Below, piece by piece: positions 45,311 through 53,535 of a stretch of DNA of 64,000 nt. The notes beneath the pieces were generated by a model. It made no database searches, was not told the origin of the DNA, and saw only the letters and a program-made list of their open reading frames with translations. The stretch is from CAVTLG01 sp963735495 (GTDB lineage Bacteria > Chloroflexota > Ktedonobacteria > Ktedonobacterales > Ktedonobacteraceae). Numbering within the stretch: position 1 is the stretch's first letter; each line of letters starts with the position of its first letter. The position numbers and the translations under genes are program-made. The stretch spans positions 1 through 64,000 of the forward strand of contig CAVTLG010000003.1 of NCBI GenBank assembly GCA_963735495.1. The letters are read 5' to 3'.

Positions 45311-48253
45311 TTGAAGGACATATCTATACCGACAAGCACTGGATCTGACAAACCTATCGCCATCTATTATTCCTGCGCGCATACAAAGGAAGACCAGGCG
45401 CTCCTGCAACAATTGAACACGAGTCTGGCGGTGTCGCGACGTAAGCAAGAGATTACCACCTGGCATGAAGGCCAGATCAGCAGCGGAGGCTCTATTGAGC
45501 AGGAGCGCCTGGTACAGTGGGAGCAGGCACAGATCATCTTACTCTTGCTCAGCCCAACCTACATTGCGGACGACCATTGCTACGCACAAATGCAGTTGGC
45601 ACTACAGAGGCAGCAAACGGCTGGCACACGTGTCGTTCCTATACTGCTGCGTCCTACACCTGGCTGGGAGGCCATGCCTATCGCGGACCTGCAAGCATTA
45701 CCGCAGGGAAATCGTCCGATTACAAGTTGGAACCAGCGTGAAGAAGCTCTGGCAAACGTCGCTGAGGGGATACACAATGTCGCCTTACAGTTACGCGAGC
45801 AGCAACACCCACTCCTATTGAGCAATGGTGTCATGCGCGTAGAGCCACCTCCCCACCAGCATAGCACGATACTGCCACGGGAAACGCTGGTCAACGCGCT
45901 CTACGCGCAGTTAACCCACTCCGATGTCTCCTCTGTAGTGCTCTCAGGCTTAAAAGGTGTGGGCAAATCAACGCTGGCCGCCCAGGTCTATGACCTTGCA
46001 GAGCAGCGCCGCAGTGCAGGAGAAGGTCCATTTACCGGCGCGGCGCTCTGGCTCAAGATCGAAGCCACAGGCACGCTGACAGACCTGCTACGCGTCATCG
46101 CTGCCGCATTGCGCCAGGACTACGACAGCATTAACCATCTCCCGCCGCCAGCCAAAGATTTTTCTACTCCTCAGCTCAAACCAGATCTAGAAATTTTTTA
46201 TCTGCTGAAAAACTCCCCGACACCACGGCTGATTGTACTCGATCAGTTCGAGACCTGGCTGGATACCCAGACGGAAACACAGCCTGCCAGACAGACAGAG
46301 ATTAACACGTGGCTCGACCTGCTTAACGACTACCCCTGTGCCAGCCGTATCCTGTTAACCGCTCATACCTATCCTCAGGGCACAGGCGTTGCTCGTCCAC
46401 TGTACCGACAGGCATTTCCTCTTGCAGGCTTCCAACCATCCGAAGGCGTGGCATTACTGCGTCTATGGGGCATACCCGATGCTGATCGAGAGCTGTTACG
46501 CGCAGTTCAACACTGCGAAGGACACGCGCTGGCCCTCGTCCTTTTAGATCAACTACGACGACAGCTCCAGGTGAGCCTGGCAACCTTACTCGATGATCCC
46601 GCCTACAAACAATTATGGCTCAAGGATGTGCAACACAATATATTGGACTACATCTATGAACACCTGTTAAGGGATGAGCAGCAGCGCCAGTTGCTGCTGG
46701 CGTTCTGCATCTACCGCGAGGCCGTGCCATGGTCAGCCGCCTACGCCATTACCCATGCCCAGTCACAGGTCACAGAAGCACAAACGCTGCGAGCGTTGGG
46801 CGTCCTGCAAGACTACCAGCTCTTCCAGAGGCAAGATAGCGGCGAAAAACGCTATATATTACATCCACTGGTGGCGGATTATGCTCACGGTCGCTTTGCT
46901 ACCGAGGATAACCATAACGGCTCTCCGTCCATTGACGCCCCTACCCAGTCACCAGACGTTTCCTCCACAAGGATGGAGATCCCCCATCGCCAGACGCTCG
47001 ACAAACGCCTGGCTCACGTTGCGGCGGCGCGCTACTACCAGCAGCACTCTCCACAATCTGGTCAACGCCATCAACGCATCGATGATGTACACACGCTCAT
47101 CGAGGCGCTCTGGCATCTTTGTCAGGCAGAGCAATACCAGGAAGCCTACACGCTCATGCGCCAGGAGCATCTTTTCGCTGATCTCCATCGTTGGGGCAGC
47201 AACACTATTTTGCTCAGCTTCTATCACATGCTATTGCCGCTTGAGCGCTGGAATACACAAATGGAGCAAGCTGCGCATATCTCCTACGAGATCGGCGAAG
47301 TCTACAACGCACTGGGACAATTGCATGCCGCGCGCACTTCTTTTGCCAACGCTCTGGCCTTGTACCGTAACTGTGATCTCTGGGAGGGAGAAATCAAGGC
47401 TCTGAACAGCCTGATGCAGTATCCTCAGACGGATCAATGGCATGGAGAAAGTCAGATGCCGCCTCCCGCGCCTCCCAACGGAGGATATGCTACGCGAATG
47501 ATGCCGAAGAGGTCAAGTGGTTTTGCACCAGGGCCAATTTTCCTGGAGGACGGAGCAATAGAGCAAGCACAGATGTACTGCTTACAGGCACAACGCCTCG
47601 CTGAAAAGCACCCAGGCCACGTTGAGCAGGGCGTCACATTCAATAACCTGGGACAATTGCAGAAAAGGCTGGCACAGACAGCACACACAGTCAACGCGAG
47701 AAACGCATGTTACCGGCAGGCCCTTACCGACTATAAGCAAGCTCTGGCTATCTACAAAGCATTGGACGATGTGTCAGAGATTGCGCGCACGCTGAACAAC
47801 ATGGGTGAAGTCTATGATCAGCTCGATCAATCGAAGCAAGCACTCAACAATTACCGGCGAGCGCTTGGGCATTTTCGCGAGACTGGCGAGAGACGCGGCG
47901 AGGGCATTGTTTGTAATAATCTCGCGTATTATTATAAGCAGCGCCAGGAGAGACAAAACAGCGTTGAATATTATATCCGTGCGTTACACATCTTCCGTGA
48001 AATCGGAGATCGCCGGCACGAAGGGATTGTGCTCAAAAACCTTGGACATCTCTATGTATCAGTGCAGCGCAACGAGGTCGCGCTGGCCTGTTTTTTGTTA
48101 GCCAGAGATAATTTTACGCTCTTAGACGATCCTGAGCGTGGAGCGATAGACGTAGAATTACAAACGCGTCTAGCCGCCGAGCGGGTATTTGAAAGCATGG
48201 TAGCAGAGATATACCCACGTGCAGAGCAGATCATAGAGGGGGAATTCGGGTAA
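45311..48253 (+). CDS. TIR - NB-ARC - TPR protein (NLR-like STAND)
   Basis: A 980-residue protein from a TTG start (AAGGGG upstream). TIR domain, about 15-165: IAIYYSCAHTKEDQALLQQL, then EITTWHEGQISSGGSI, AQIILLLLSPTYIADDHCYA, TRVVPILLRP. NB-ARC ATPase, about 195-500: Walker A VVLSGLKGVGKSTLAAQVYD, Walker B PRLIVLDQFETWL, then a winged-helix part. TPR array, about 600-960 (LNNMGEVYDQLDQSKQALNN, LAYYYKQRQERQNSVEYYIR). The TIR position usually holding the catalytic Glu reads Gln (YAQMQLAL). Residues about 541-558 are encoded by part of the dispersed repeat, and the last codons and stop (EGEFG) by copy E. Probable intracellular sensor of an immune or signalling system. Confidence 0.9.
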   Translation: MKDISIPTSTGSDKPIAIYYSCAHTKEDQALLQQLNTSLAVSRRKQEITTWHEGQISSGGSIEQERLVQWEQAQIILLLLSPTYIADDHCYAQMQLALQRQQTAGTRVVPILLRPTPGWEAMPIADLQALPQGNRPITSWNQREEALANVAEGIHNVALQLREQQHPLLLSNGVMRVEPPPHQHSTILPRETLVNALYAQLTHSDVSSVVLSGLKGVGKSTLAAQVYDLAEQRRSAGEGPFTGAALWLKIEATGTLTDLLRVIAAALRQDYDSINHLPPPAKDFSTPQLKPDLEIFYLLKNSPTPRLIVLDQFETWLDTQTETQPARQTEINTWLDLLNDYPCASRILLTAHTYPQGTGVARPLYRQAFPLAGFQPSEGVALLRLWGIPDADRELLRAVQHCEGHALALVLLDQLRRQLQVSLATLLDDPAYKQLWLKDVQHNILDYIYEHLLRDEQQRQLLLAFCIYREAVPWSAAYAITHAQSQVTEAQTLRALGVLQDYQLFQRQDSGEKRYILHPLVADYAHGRFATEDNHNGSPSIDAPTQSPDVSSTRMEIPHRQTLDKRLAHVAAARYYQQHSPQSGQRHQRIDDVHTLIEALWHLCQAEQYQEAYTLMRQEHLFADLHRWGSNTILLSFYHMLLPLERWNTQMEQAAHISYEIGEVYNALGQLHAARTSFANALALYRNCDLWEGEIKALNSLMQYPQTDQWHGESQMPPPAPPNGGYATRMMPKRSSGFAPGPIFLEDGAIEQAQMYCLQAQRLAEKHPGHVEQGVTFNNLGQLQKRLAQTAHTVNARNACYRQALTDYKQALAIYKALDDVSEIARTLNNMGEVYDQLDQSKQALNNYRRALGHFRETGERRGEGIVCNNLAYYYKQRQERQNSVEYYIRALHIFREIGDRRHEGIVLKNLGHLYVSVQRNEVALACFLLARDNFTLLDDPERGAIDVELQTRLAAERVFESMVAEIYPRAEQIIEGEFG
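46934..46984 (+). repeat. Half palindrome element inside the TIR-NB-ARC gene
   Basis: GACGCCCCTACCC, then GACGTTTCCTC and AAGGATGGAGATCCCC match the right half and conserved tail of the dispersed repeat (compare copies D, E, F, G). It is in frame and adds about 17 residues between the NB-ARC and TPR regions; the left arm is missing. Confidence 0.75.
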
Positions 48254-48345
48254 GGGCGTCACCTCGCGTGCGCCCAGGGACGGTCGACAGGACATGCCCC
48301 TACCCGAATTCCCAACGTTTCCCTCAGAAGGATGAAGATCCTATA
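48240..48345. repeat. Dispersed palindrome family, copy E
   Basis: Arms GGGAATTCGGGTA (48240-48252) and TACCCGAATTCCC (48301-48313), inner CACCTCGCGTGCGCCC, and the tail AACGTTTCCCTC...AAGGATGAAGATCC. The left arm contains the TAA stop of the TIR-NB-ARC gene, so that gene now ends inside the repeat. Confidence 0.9.
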
Positions 48346-48426
48346 TAATTAATATATCAATATATATAAATCAATGGTTCGTAGTGCATGCCACTTTATC
48401 GCAAGACAAGGAGTATAGCAGTCAAC

Positions 48427-49554
48427 ATGGCAAAGATCCTTTTTCTTTCAGCCAACACGCCCATGGGCGACGGATATCTCAAGACAGACAAAGAATACCG
48501 CACGATAGACGAGAAGCTACGCGCAGCCACCTATAGAGATCGCCTGGAATTAGTGTCCGCGTGGGCAGTACGTCCGCTAGATCTGCTTGACCAGTTGAAC
48601 CTCCACCATCCCGACATCGTGCATTTTAGTGGACATGGCAATGCTAAAGGCGATCTTATGCTGGTAGGAGCCGACGAACTGGCTCGCCCTATTTCTCTGC
48701 AAGATCTTAAAACGGTTTTTCAGGCGGTCGAGAGCAATACGCGACTGGTGATTTTGAATACCTGCTATTCCAGGCAGCAGGCGGAGGAGTTGACGAAGGT
48801 GATTGACTGCGTTATTGCGATGAAAGACAGTATTTATGACGACGCGGCCATCGCCTTTACAGGAGCTTTCTACCAGGCTCTGGGCTATGGACGCTCTATA
48901 CAAAATGCATTTGCTCAAGGGCTAGCTGCACTCCCAATTGAAGGCATTGAGGGCGCAGATATTCCTGAATTGATCGTACGTTCAGGGGTGAATGCAACCA
49001 AAATCGTGCTGACAGACCTGGTACAACCATCAGTACATCCAGGGGTGAAGGGAGCAAAAATCGTGCCAACAGACCCGGCGCAACAACAAGCACAAACGAT
49101 ACCCACGCTTTTTTATGTACACGCACCAGAAGATATAGACTTCTGTGTAGAGCTGGACAAGCAATTCTCCGTTATGAAGAGAAATGGACTTTTAAGGAGT
49201 TTTTATGAGCACGATCTCTTAGGTGGAGATGATATACAAAAAATAGTACAAAAAGAGCTACAAGCAGCAAAAATCATCCTACTCATTGTCACGCCTAATC
49301 TTCTGAGATCACAAGAGATCGATGAGCAACAACTCACACTGGCGTGGAAACTCTATCAAAGTGGAACCCGCGTTATCCCCATTAAGGTGAGACCTACGAT
49401 GGACTGGGATCTGACTCCATTTAAAGGTCTCAGTGCATTACCTCGCGACGGGAAACCTGTGTATGCCCCCAAGAAGCGAGAGGAGGAATTCTATAACATA
49501 GCCATGGAGATCCGCCATGTTCTCGATGACGAGCTAAAAAAGCAAAACAATTGA
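48427..49554 (+). CDS. CHAT - TIR fusion protein
   Basis: From the ATG at 48427, 375 residues. CHAT (caspase-like) domain about 1-190 with both catalytic residues: His in DIVHFSGHGNAKGDLML and Cys in TRLVILNTCYSRQQAEEL, then IAFTGAFYQALGYGRSIQNA. A linker with an internal duplication (GVNATKIVLTDLVQPSVHPG, GVKGAKIVPTDPAQ) leads to a TIR domain, about 225-370: TLFYVHAPEDIDFCVELDKQ, LLGGDDIQKIVQKELQAAKI, TRVIPIKVRP and LSALPRDGKPVY. The shared TIR with the upstream gene suggests that the two proteins contact each other through TIR domains, making the CHAT protease the effector. It lies 174 bases downstream, separated by repeat copy E. Confidence 0.88.
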   Translation: MAKILFLSANTPMGDGYLKTDKEYRTIDEKLRAATYRDRLELVSAWAVRPLDLLDQLNLHHPDIVHFSGHGNAKGDLMLVGADELARPISLQDLKTVFQAVESNTRLVILNTCYSRQQAEELTKVIDCVIAMKDSIYDDAAIAFTGAFYQALGYGRSIQNAFAQGLAALPIEGIEGADIPELIVRSGVNATKIVLTDLVQPSVHPGVKGAKIVPTDPAQQQAQTIPTLFYVHAPEDIDFCVELDKQFSVMKRNGLLRSFYEHDLLGGDDIQKIVQKELQAAKIILLIVTPNLLRSQEIDEQQLTLAWKLYQSGTRVIPIKVRPTMDWDLTPFKGLSALPRDGKPVYAPKKREEEFYNIAMEIRHVLDDELKKQNN

Positions 49555-49695
49555 CCTGATTATTTTGTCATCAGATCGATATTCATGTATGTATCTATCA
49601 AGCTAGAAATCGGGCTACAACACTTTATAGGTAAAAAATAGCATACGGACTCATGCCCATGGCGCAACGAAGTGTTTTGCGACCTTAAACCGCTC

Positions 49696-49734
49696 CCCGA
49701 GGAGGGCAAGCCCGGTTGACTCACCCTCCTCGGG
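49696..49734. terminator. Stem-loop between convergent genes
   Basis: CCCGAGGAGGG (49696-49706) and CCCTCCTCGGG (49724-49734) are perfectly complementary. They lie between the CHAT-TIR stop and the minus-strand 49821 stop, so they can end both transcripts. Confidence 0.7.
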
Positions 49735-49820
49735 CAAAAGGGATAGGGCAATTGCCAATATTGCCGCAGGCATTGAAAGAGCAATAAAAGATCTCATAGG
49801 ATGCACATGATGCAAGCTGA

Positions 49821-50201
49821 TTACGCGGGGCGCAAATCATACACTTCAACCTCCTTACTCAGCGAGCGTCGGTAGATACGCACACGATGGATATGTTGAG
49901 TAAGGGGTAGCAGCAGGTATTCTACTTCTTCATCGCCCGTGGGCCGCACATTGAGCGAGCCACGTTTCGTGAGTTGAAAGTCACGTCGCTCACCTGCGTC
50001 GATAATACCGAGCAAGTGATAATCATGAAAAATCTTCCAGCTGATAGACGTCGCATTCATCACCAGCAATGTGTCGTCATCGCCGCCTGCCATGGCTAAC
50101 TTCACGCGTCCTACCAGGCGTCTAAACCATCCACCAGAACGGCGCGGACCTGGTTTAAGCACAGGCGACGGATCGATGACGGGAGAAACTGTTACGGGCA
50201 T
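49821..50201 (-). CDS. Hypothetical protein
   Basis: A 126-residue protein with a basic N-terminal part (PGPRRSGGWFRRLVGRVKLA) and a beta-rich C-terminal part (LLVMNATSISWKIFHDYHLL, DEEVEYLLLPLTQHIHRVRI). GGTGATA-type ribosome site upstream. It follows the anti-sigma-like gene 62 bases downstream, same strand, so perhaps part of that operon. No known family. Confidence 0.6.
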   Translation of the reverse strand: MPVTVSPVIDPSPVLKPGPRRSGGWFRRLVGRVKLAMAGGDDDTLLVMNATSISWKIFHDYHLLGIIDAGERRDFQLTKRGSLNVRPTGDEEVEYLLLPLTQHIHRVRIYRRSLSKEVEVYDLRPA

Positions 50202-50263
50202 AGGATATCACCTTTCATTATTCAATCGGTGCAAGCATACACGCGTAGACGCCATACAAGCCT

Positions 50264-51121
50264 TTATCTTATGAGAGTGAAACGTTCTTCCTCCATAGCT
50301 ACCGGCGTTCCACAGACATGGGCGATACGCTCCGTAAAAGAAAGTTCCCCCCATCTTCTCTGTGATGGAACGCGACTCCGATCCGCCAGCGCGTGCAGCC
50401 CCTGACAGGCTCGCGTGCGCCCAACCCAACGTACCATCACCATATCTGCCTTCTGTGCCAGCCTCCTTATATATACATGCAGCAACCAGAGGATGGTCCC
50501 AATCAGCACGATACAAGCAAACATATTCAAGAAGCGCGTCAAGAGAGACAGCTCTTGCGAGAAGAGAGCGATCATGGCCCACACGAGCAGACCTAGTATT
50601 GCGCATATCGACAACACACGTGCCAGTACAGCGGTTGGTCTACGCAGCTCTTCGTATCGTGCCAGCCCGCCTGCCAGCAACACATCCAGTTCCGCCGGTT
50701 TAATAGCCATATGTGCAGGTAAGGTAAGCTGAAGATGCTGTTTACTCAGCAGCACAACGCGTACACGCGGCACCCTGGTACGCGGGGTAGAGCGACAAGC
50801 GAGCATATGCGTAGCAGGCGACCTATGTGCAGCGTATAAGATACGCGTAAAAGCCTCTTGCACGTTAGCAGGAAACGAGAAACGCCGTCTTCTGAGCCGT
50901 AGCCTGAAAGGTCGCCACACGTGACGTTGACGTCGTTGGGATGAACGCGGTTGTTGTACACCTAATTGTGAGCGAACCTGCAACCAGGAAGCTGCGGGCA
51001 ACGGTTGTTCAGGCTGTGCGGGACCATAATAGGACCTCAGCCGTTGCTCAAGTGTATGCTCCATTTCTCGCCCATCCTTTTTTTCCCCAGCCTCGTCTGC
51101 GGGATGCCACTCATGCGTCAT
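50264..51121 (-). CDS. Anti-sigma-like membrane protein, degenerate M48 metalloprotease
   Basis: A 285-residue protein: a soluble N-terminal part of 90 residues, basic region, then LLSKQHLQLTLPAHMAIKPA, ELDVLLAGGLARYEELRRP, two TM helices (VLARVLSICAILGLLVWAMI and FLNMFACIVLIGTILWLL), and a C-terminal part RRLAQKADMVMVRWVGRTRA ending SFTERIAHVCG. This order is that of M48 membrane metalloproteases, but the zinc motif HELxH reads GGLAR and the third ligand Glu is gone. It is thus a likely pseudo-protease. Its ATG overlaps the sigma-factor stop by 4 bases, so it probably controls that sigma factor. Confidence 0.7.
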   Translation of the reverse strand: MTHEWHPADEAGEKKDGREMEHTLEQRLRSYYGPAQPEQPLPAASWLQVRSQLGVQQPRSSQRRQRHVWRPFRLRLRRRRFSFPANVQEAFTRILYAAHRSPATHMLACRSTPRTRVPRVRVVLLSKQHLQLTLPAHMAIKPAELDVLLAGGLARYEELRRPTAVLARVLSICAILGLLVWAMIALFSQELSLLTRFLNMFACIVLIGTILWLLHVYIRRLAQKADMVMVRWVGRTRACQGLHALADRSRVPSQRRWGELSFTERIAHVCGTPVAMEEERFTLIR

Positions 51122-51684
51122 CTCTCACTTCCTTTCATCTCATCCAGCAATAACTCACGACAGCGAGCACGAGCACGATTCAAGCGAGATTTGACGGTTC
51201 CGACAGGCCAGCCCAGCACGTGCGCGATCTCCCATTCGGTAAGATCGGCCCCATAGCGCAAAGCGATGACGCGCCGTTGATCGACGCTGAGCTGAGCCAA
51301 CACCTGCCGCACCTCTTCTCGCCGAGCAACCTGCTCCTGTGGATCGCTACAACTGTTATCGGCGCACTGTCGTTCGCTCGCAACAATCTCGTCAAGTGAG
51401 AGAGGACGCTCGTAACTGCGTTGTCGCTCAAGCACATCAAGAGCATGGCGATAGAGTATGCGCAACAACCAGGGACGAAATGGTCGTCCAGGCTGAAACT
51501 GTGGCAATCCACGCCAGGCCAGCAAAAAAGCTCCTTGCGTCACCTCTTCCGCGAGCGCGCGCTGCTGACAGAGTCGGAATGCAGCAGCCATGGCGACGGC
51601 ATGATACGCATCCCAGAGATGCCGAAATGCCTCCTGGTCTCCACACGCTGCTCTTGTGATATACTCATCTTCGCCGATACTCAC
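51118..51684 (-). CDS. ECF-type RNA polymerase sigma factor
   Basis: From the GTG at 51684 (GAGAGG upstream), 188 residues. Region 2: DEYITRAACGDQEAFRHLWD, LAEEVTQGAFLLAWRGLPQF and FRPWLLRILYRHALDVL. Region 4: VRQVLAQLSVDQRRVIALRY, LTEWEIAHVLGWPVGTVKSR, LNRARARC. It directs transcription of a stress or envelope regulon. Translationally coupled to the membrane protein downstream (overlapping stop and start), the usual layout for a sigma/anti-sigma pair. Confidence 0.93.
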   Translation of the reverse strand: MSIGEDEYITRAACGDQEAFRHLWDAYHAVAMAAAFRLCQQRALAEEVTQGAFLLAWRGLPQFQPGRPFRPWLLRILYRHALDVLERQRSYERPLSLDEIVASERQCADNSCSDPQEQVARREEVRQVLAQLSVDQRRVIALRYGADLTEWEIAHVLGWPVGTVKSRLNRARARCRELLLDEMKGSER

Positions 51685-51782
51685 ACCGTCATTCCTCTCT
51701 TCTGTAGAAGTATTACGGCTATAGCAGGTCAAAAGGTTCCCATTTTCCGGTAACAGTGTTTTATTGCTGGGAAAACGTTGAC

Positions 51783-51895
51783 AAATGGGGTAGGGGCGTG
51801 TCCTTGCGACCGCCCTGGGGGCCACGAGGCGAGCCACCGGGCGCACGCAAGGTGACGCCCCTACCCCATTTTCCCACAAGGATGGAGAACCAATG
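51783..51895. repeat. Dispersed palindrome family, copy F
   Basis: Arms AAATGGGGTAGGGGCGTG (51783-51800) and GACGCCCCTACCCCATTT (about 51854-51871), inner blocks CCTTGCGACCGCCC and GCGCACGCAAGG, tail ACAAGGATGGAGAACC. It lies between the divergent sigma-factor and 52004 genes. Confidence 0.9.
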
Positions 51896-52003
51896 CTGAA
51901 CGATGAAACTGTCCCTATTTCTTCCTGAAGAAGCGGTGCAAATTTGCTATACTCACGACTATATGGAATCGATGAGATATGCTTTCACAGCGGAAAGGCC
52001 ACT

Positions 52004-53086
52004 ATGCCTCAACAGCAAGCACGACCAGGCTTCGCCTGGAGCAACCCTGCCTCTATTGCAGCCAACCAGCAAAGCACAATCGCCCCTGAGCAGCGCGCCA
52101 TGCTCAAGCGCCCCAATCTTGCACCTGCCATCATCATGACCCTTTTCGCCTTCATGCTCGCAGTTCCCATCTACCTGTTCGCCGCCGCGTTCGGCCACAG
52201 CGAAATCCTGTTTCTCGATGTTGTGACGTTCGGCTTCACTCTCCTCTTGTTCGTTCGCGCCTATCTGCAACGCGCGAGCCGCGTGCGAGCCGCTGATCAG
52301 GACCTGGTCAGACAAGAGCAGGGCGAGATCATCTGGCAGGGCAACAAATATATCGCACGCACCCCCACCTGCAAGCTCACCACTGTCAACAACATCACCC
52401 TGCCTCCACCCGGCCCTTATCACTTCTATTACCTCTCCGCGAGTTCCATCCTGCTCGCCGCCGACCCTATCAAAACCTACACTGGCATGATTGCTTATCC
52501 CGACACGCTCTCCGCCAGCGGCCTTCCCGGCAACGAACAGGCGCGCATCGCATTGCAAGAGGCGCTCTGTCACACCATCCACTTCACCCTCAACGATCTC
52601 AACAGCAACCAAATGGGCGTGATTAGCAAGGAGCAGCGTGGTAGCCTCTCGCAAAAACTACGCCGCACCTTCCTCGCCCCTCTGATCTGCATTCCCCTCG
52701 GTGTAGGCCTCCTCTTACAATCCGGGGTGATCTCTCCCACTGGCATCGGCAGCGCTTTTTCCCTTAATACGTTTCTGTTCATCGGCGGTGCTGCCCTTCT
52801 CCTCTTCGGCCTGTATCAACTTACCTTCAGCACACGTGCCCGCTGGCAAGAGATCCAACGTGCCGAAATCACTATCCTGACAGGCCAGGTTAGCACACGC
52901 AAAATATCCTCCGGTACCGACGGTGGTGGCGACAATTTCTATTACTACATCGACTCCACCCTCATCCCCGTCTCCAAAGAGGCCTGCGACGCTCTTATGC
53001 CCAACACTCGCTACCGTCTCTACTATCTGCGCCACATGAAAACCCTTCTCAGCATCGAGCCATTAGAAGCGCCGCCTCGCTCTTAG
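52004..53086 (+). CDS. Hypothetical membrane protein, four TM helices
   Basis: From the ATG at 52004, 360 residues. Two TM helices near 45-95 (IIMTLFAFMLAVPIYLFAAA, then TFGFTLLLFVRAYL), a soluble domain of about 130 residues (GEIIWQGNKYIARTPTCKLT), two more TMs (FLAPLICIPLGVGLLL and NTFLFIGGAALLLFGLY), and a C-terminal beta-rich part (EITILTGQVSTRKI). No known family; the two halves have a similar layout and may be duplicated. Intact. Confidence 0.65.
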   Translation: MPQQQARPGFAWSNPASIAANQQSTIAPEQRAMLKRPNLAPAIIMTLFAFMLAVPIYLFAAAFGHSEILFLDVVTFGFTLLLFVRAYLQRASRVRAADQDLVRQEQGEIIWQGNKYIARTPTCKLTTVNNITLPPPGPYHFYYLSASSILLAADPIKTYTGMIAYPDTLSASGLPGNEQARIALQEALCHTIHFTLNDLNSNQMGVISKEQRGSLSQKLRRTFLAPLICIPLGVGLLLQSGVISPTGIGSAFSLNTFLFIGGAALLLFGLYQLTFSTRARWQEIQRAEITILTGQVSTRKISSGTDGGGDNFYYYIDSTLIPVSKEACDALMPNTRYRLYYLRHMKTLLSIEPLEAPPRS

Positions 53087-53221
53087 TGGTAGTTTGTTGA
53101 TCTGGGAAATCTCGCTTGATTTTCAGGTCTGTGTCGAGTATATACTCATCAGCCTGAGCTCAGATTATTGTTTTTGCTGTGTCTAAAATAAAGCGAAATC
53201 CCGAGTCAACCAACTACCGTT
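53084..53221. mobile_element. Short TA-flanked inverted-repeat element (MITE-like)
   Basis: Imperfect inverted ends GGTAGTTTGTTGA (53088-53100, then a CTCGCTT block) and TCAACCAACTACC (53206-53218, preceded by AAGCG). TA lies just outside each end. About 130 bases. It directly precedes the IS630 fragment, so it may be an IS630 end with an internal deletion. Confidence 0.55.
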
Positions 53222-53240
53222 AGAGCGCTGTACAGAAGAG

Positions 53241-53429
53241 TTGAGCTGTGTTAAACTGTGCAAACGTACGTTCGAGCAGATCCTGGCTCCCAGCCTGCAT
53301 CCGGGACAGATCGTGATCCTGGACAATCTCTCGATTCACCTGGGACCTCATGTGAAGCAGGCCATCGCTGCCAGAGACTGCCAGCTCCTGTTTTTGCCAG
53401 CGTACTCGCCCGATTTTTTCCCCGATTGA
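53241..53429 (+). pseudogene. IS630-family transposase fragment
   Basis: Only the C-terminal part of a DDE transposase: LAPSLHPGQIVILDNLSIHL (second Asp in LDN), then RDCQLLFLPAYSPDFFPD. The last catalytic Glu region (NPIE in relatives) is replaced by a TGA stop. A genuine remnant, not active. Confidence 0.85.
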
Positions 53430-53535
53430 GGGGGCCTTTTCTAAAAGGACTCTTGTCAGAGACACATCACCAGAACAGCGGCTCCTCTCAAAGAGAGAAA
53501 AGAGGAGGGCAGCGACATCAGAAAGGAGATCATCC

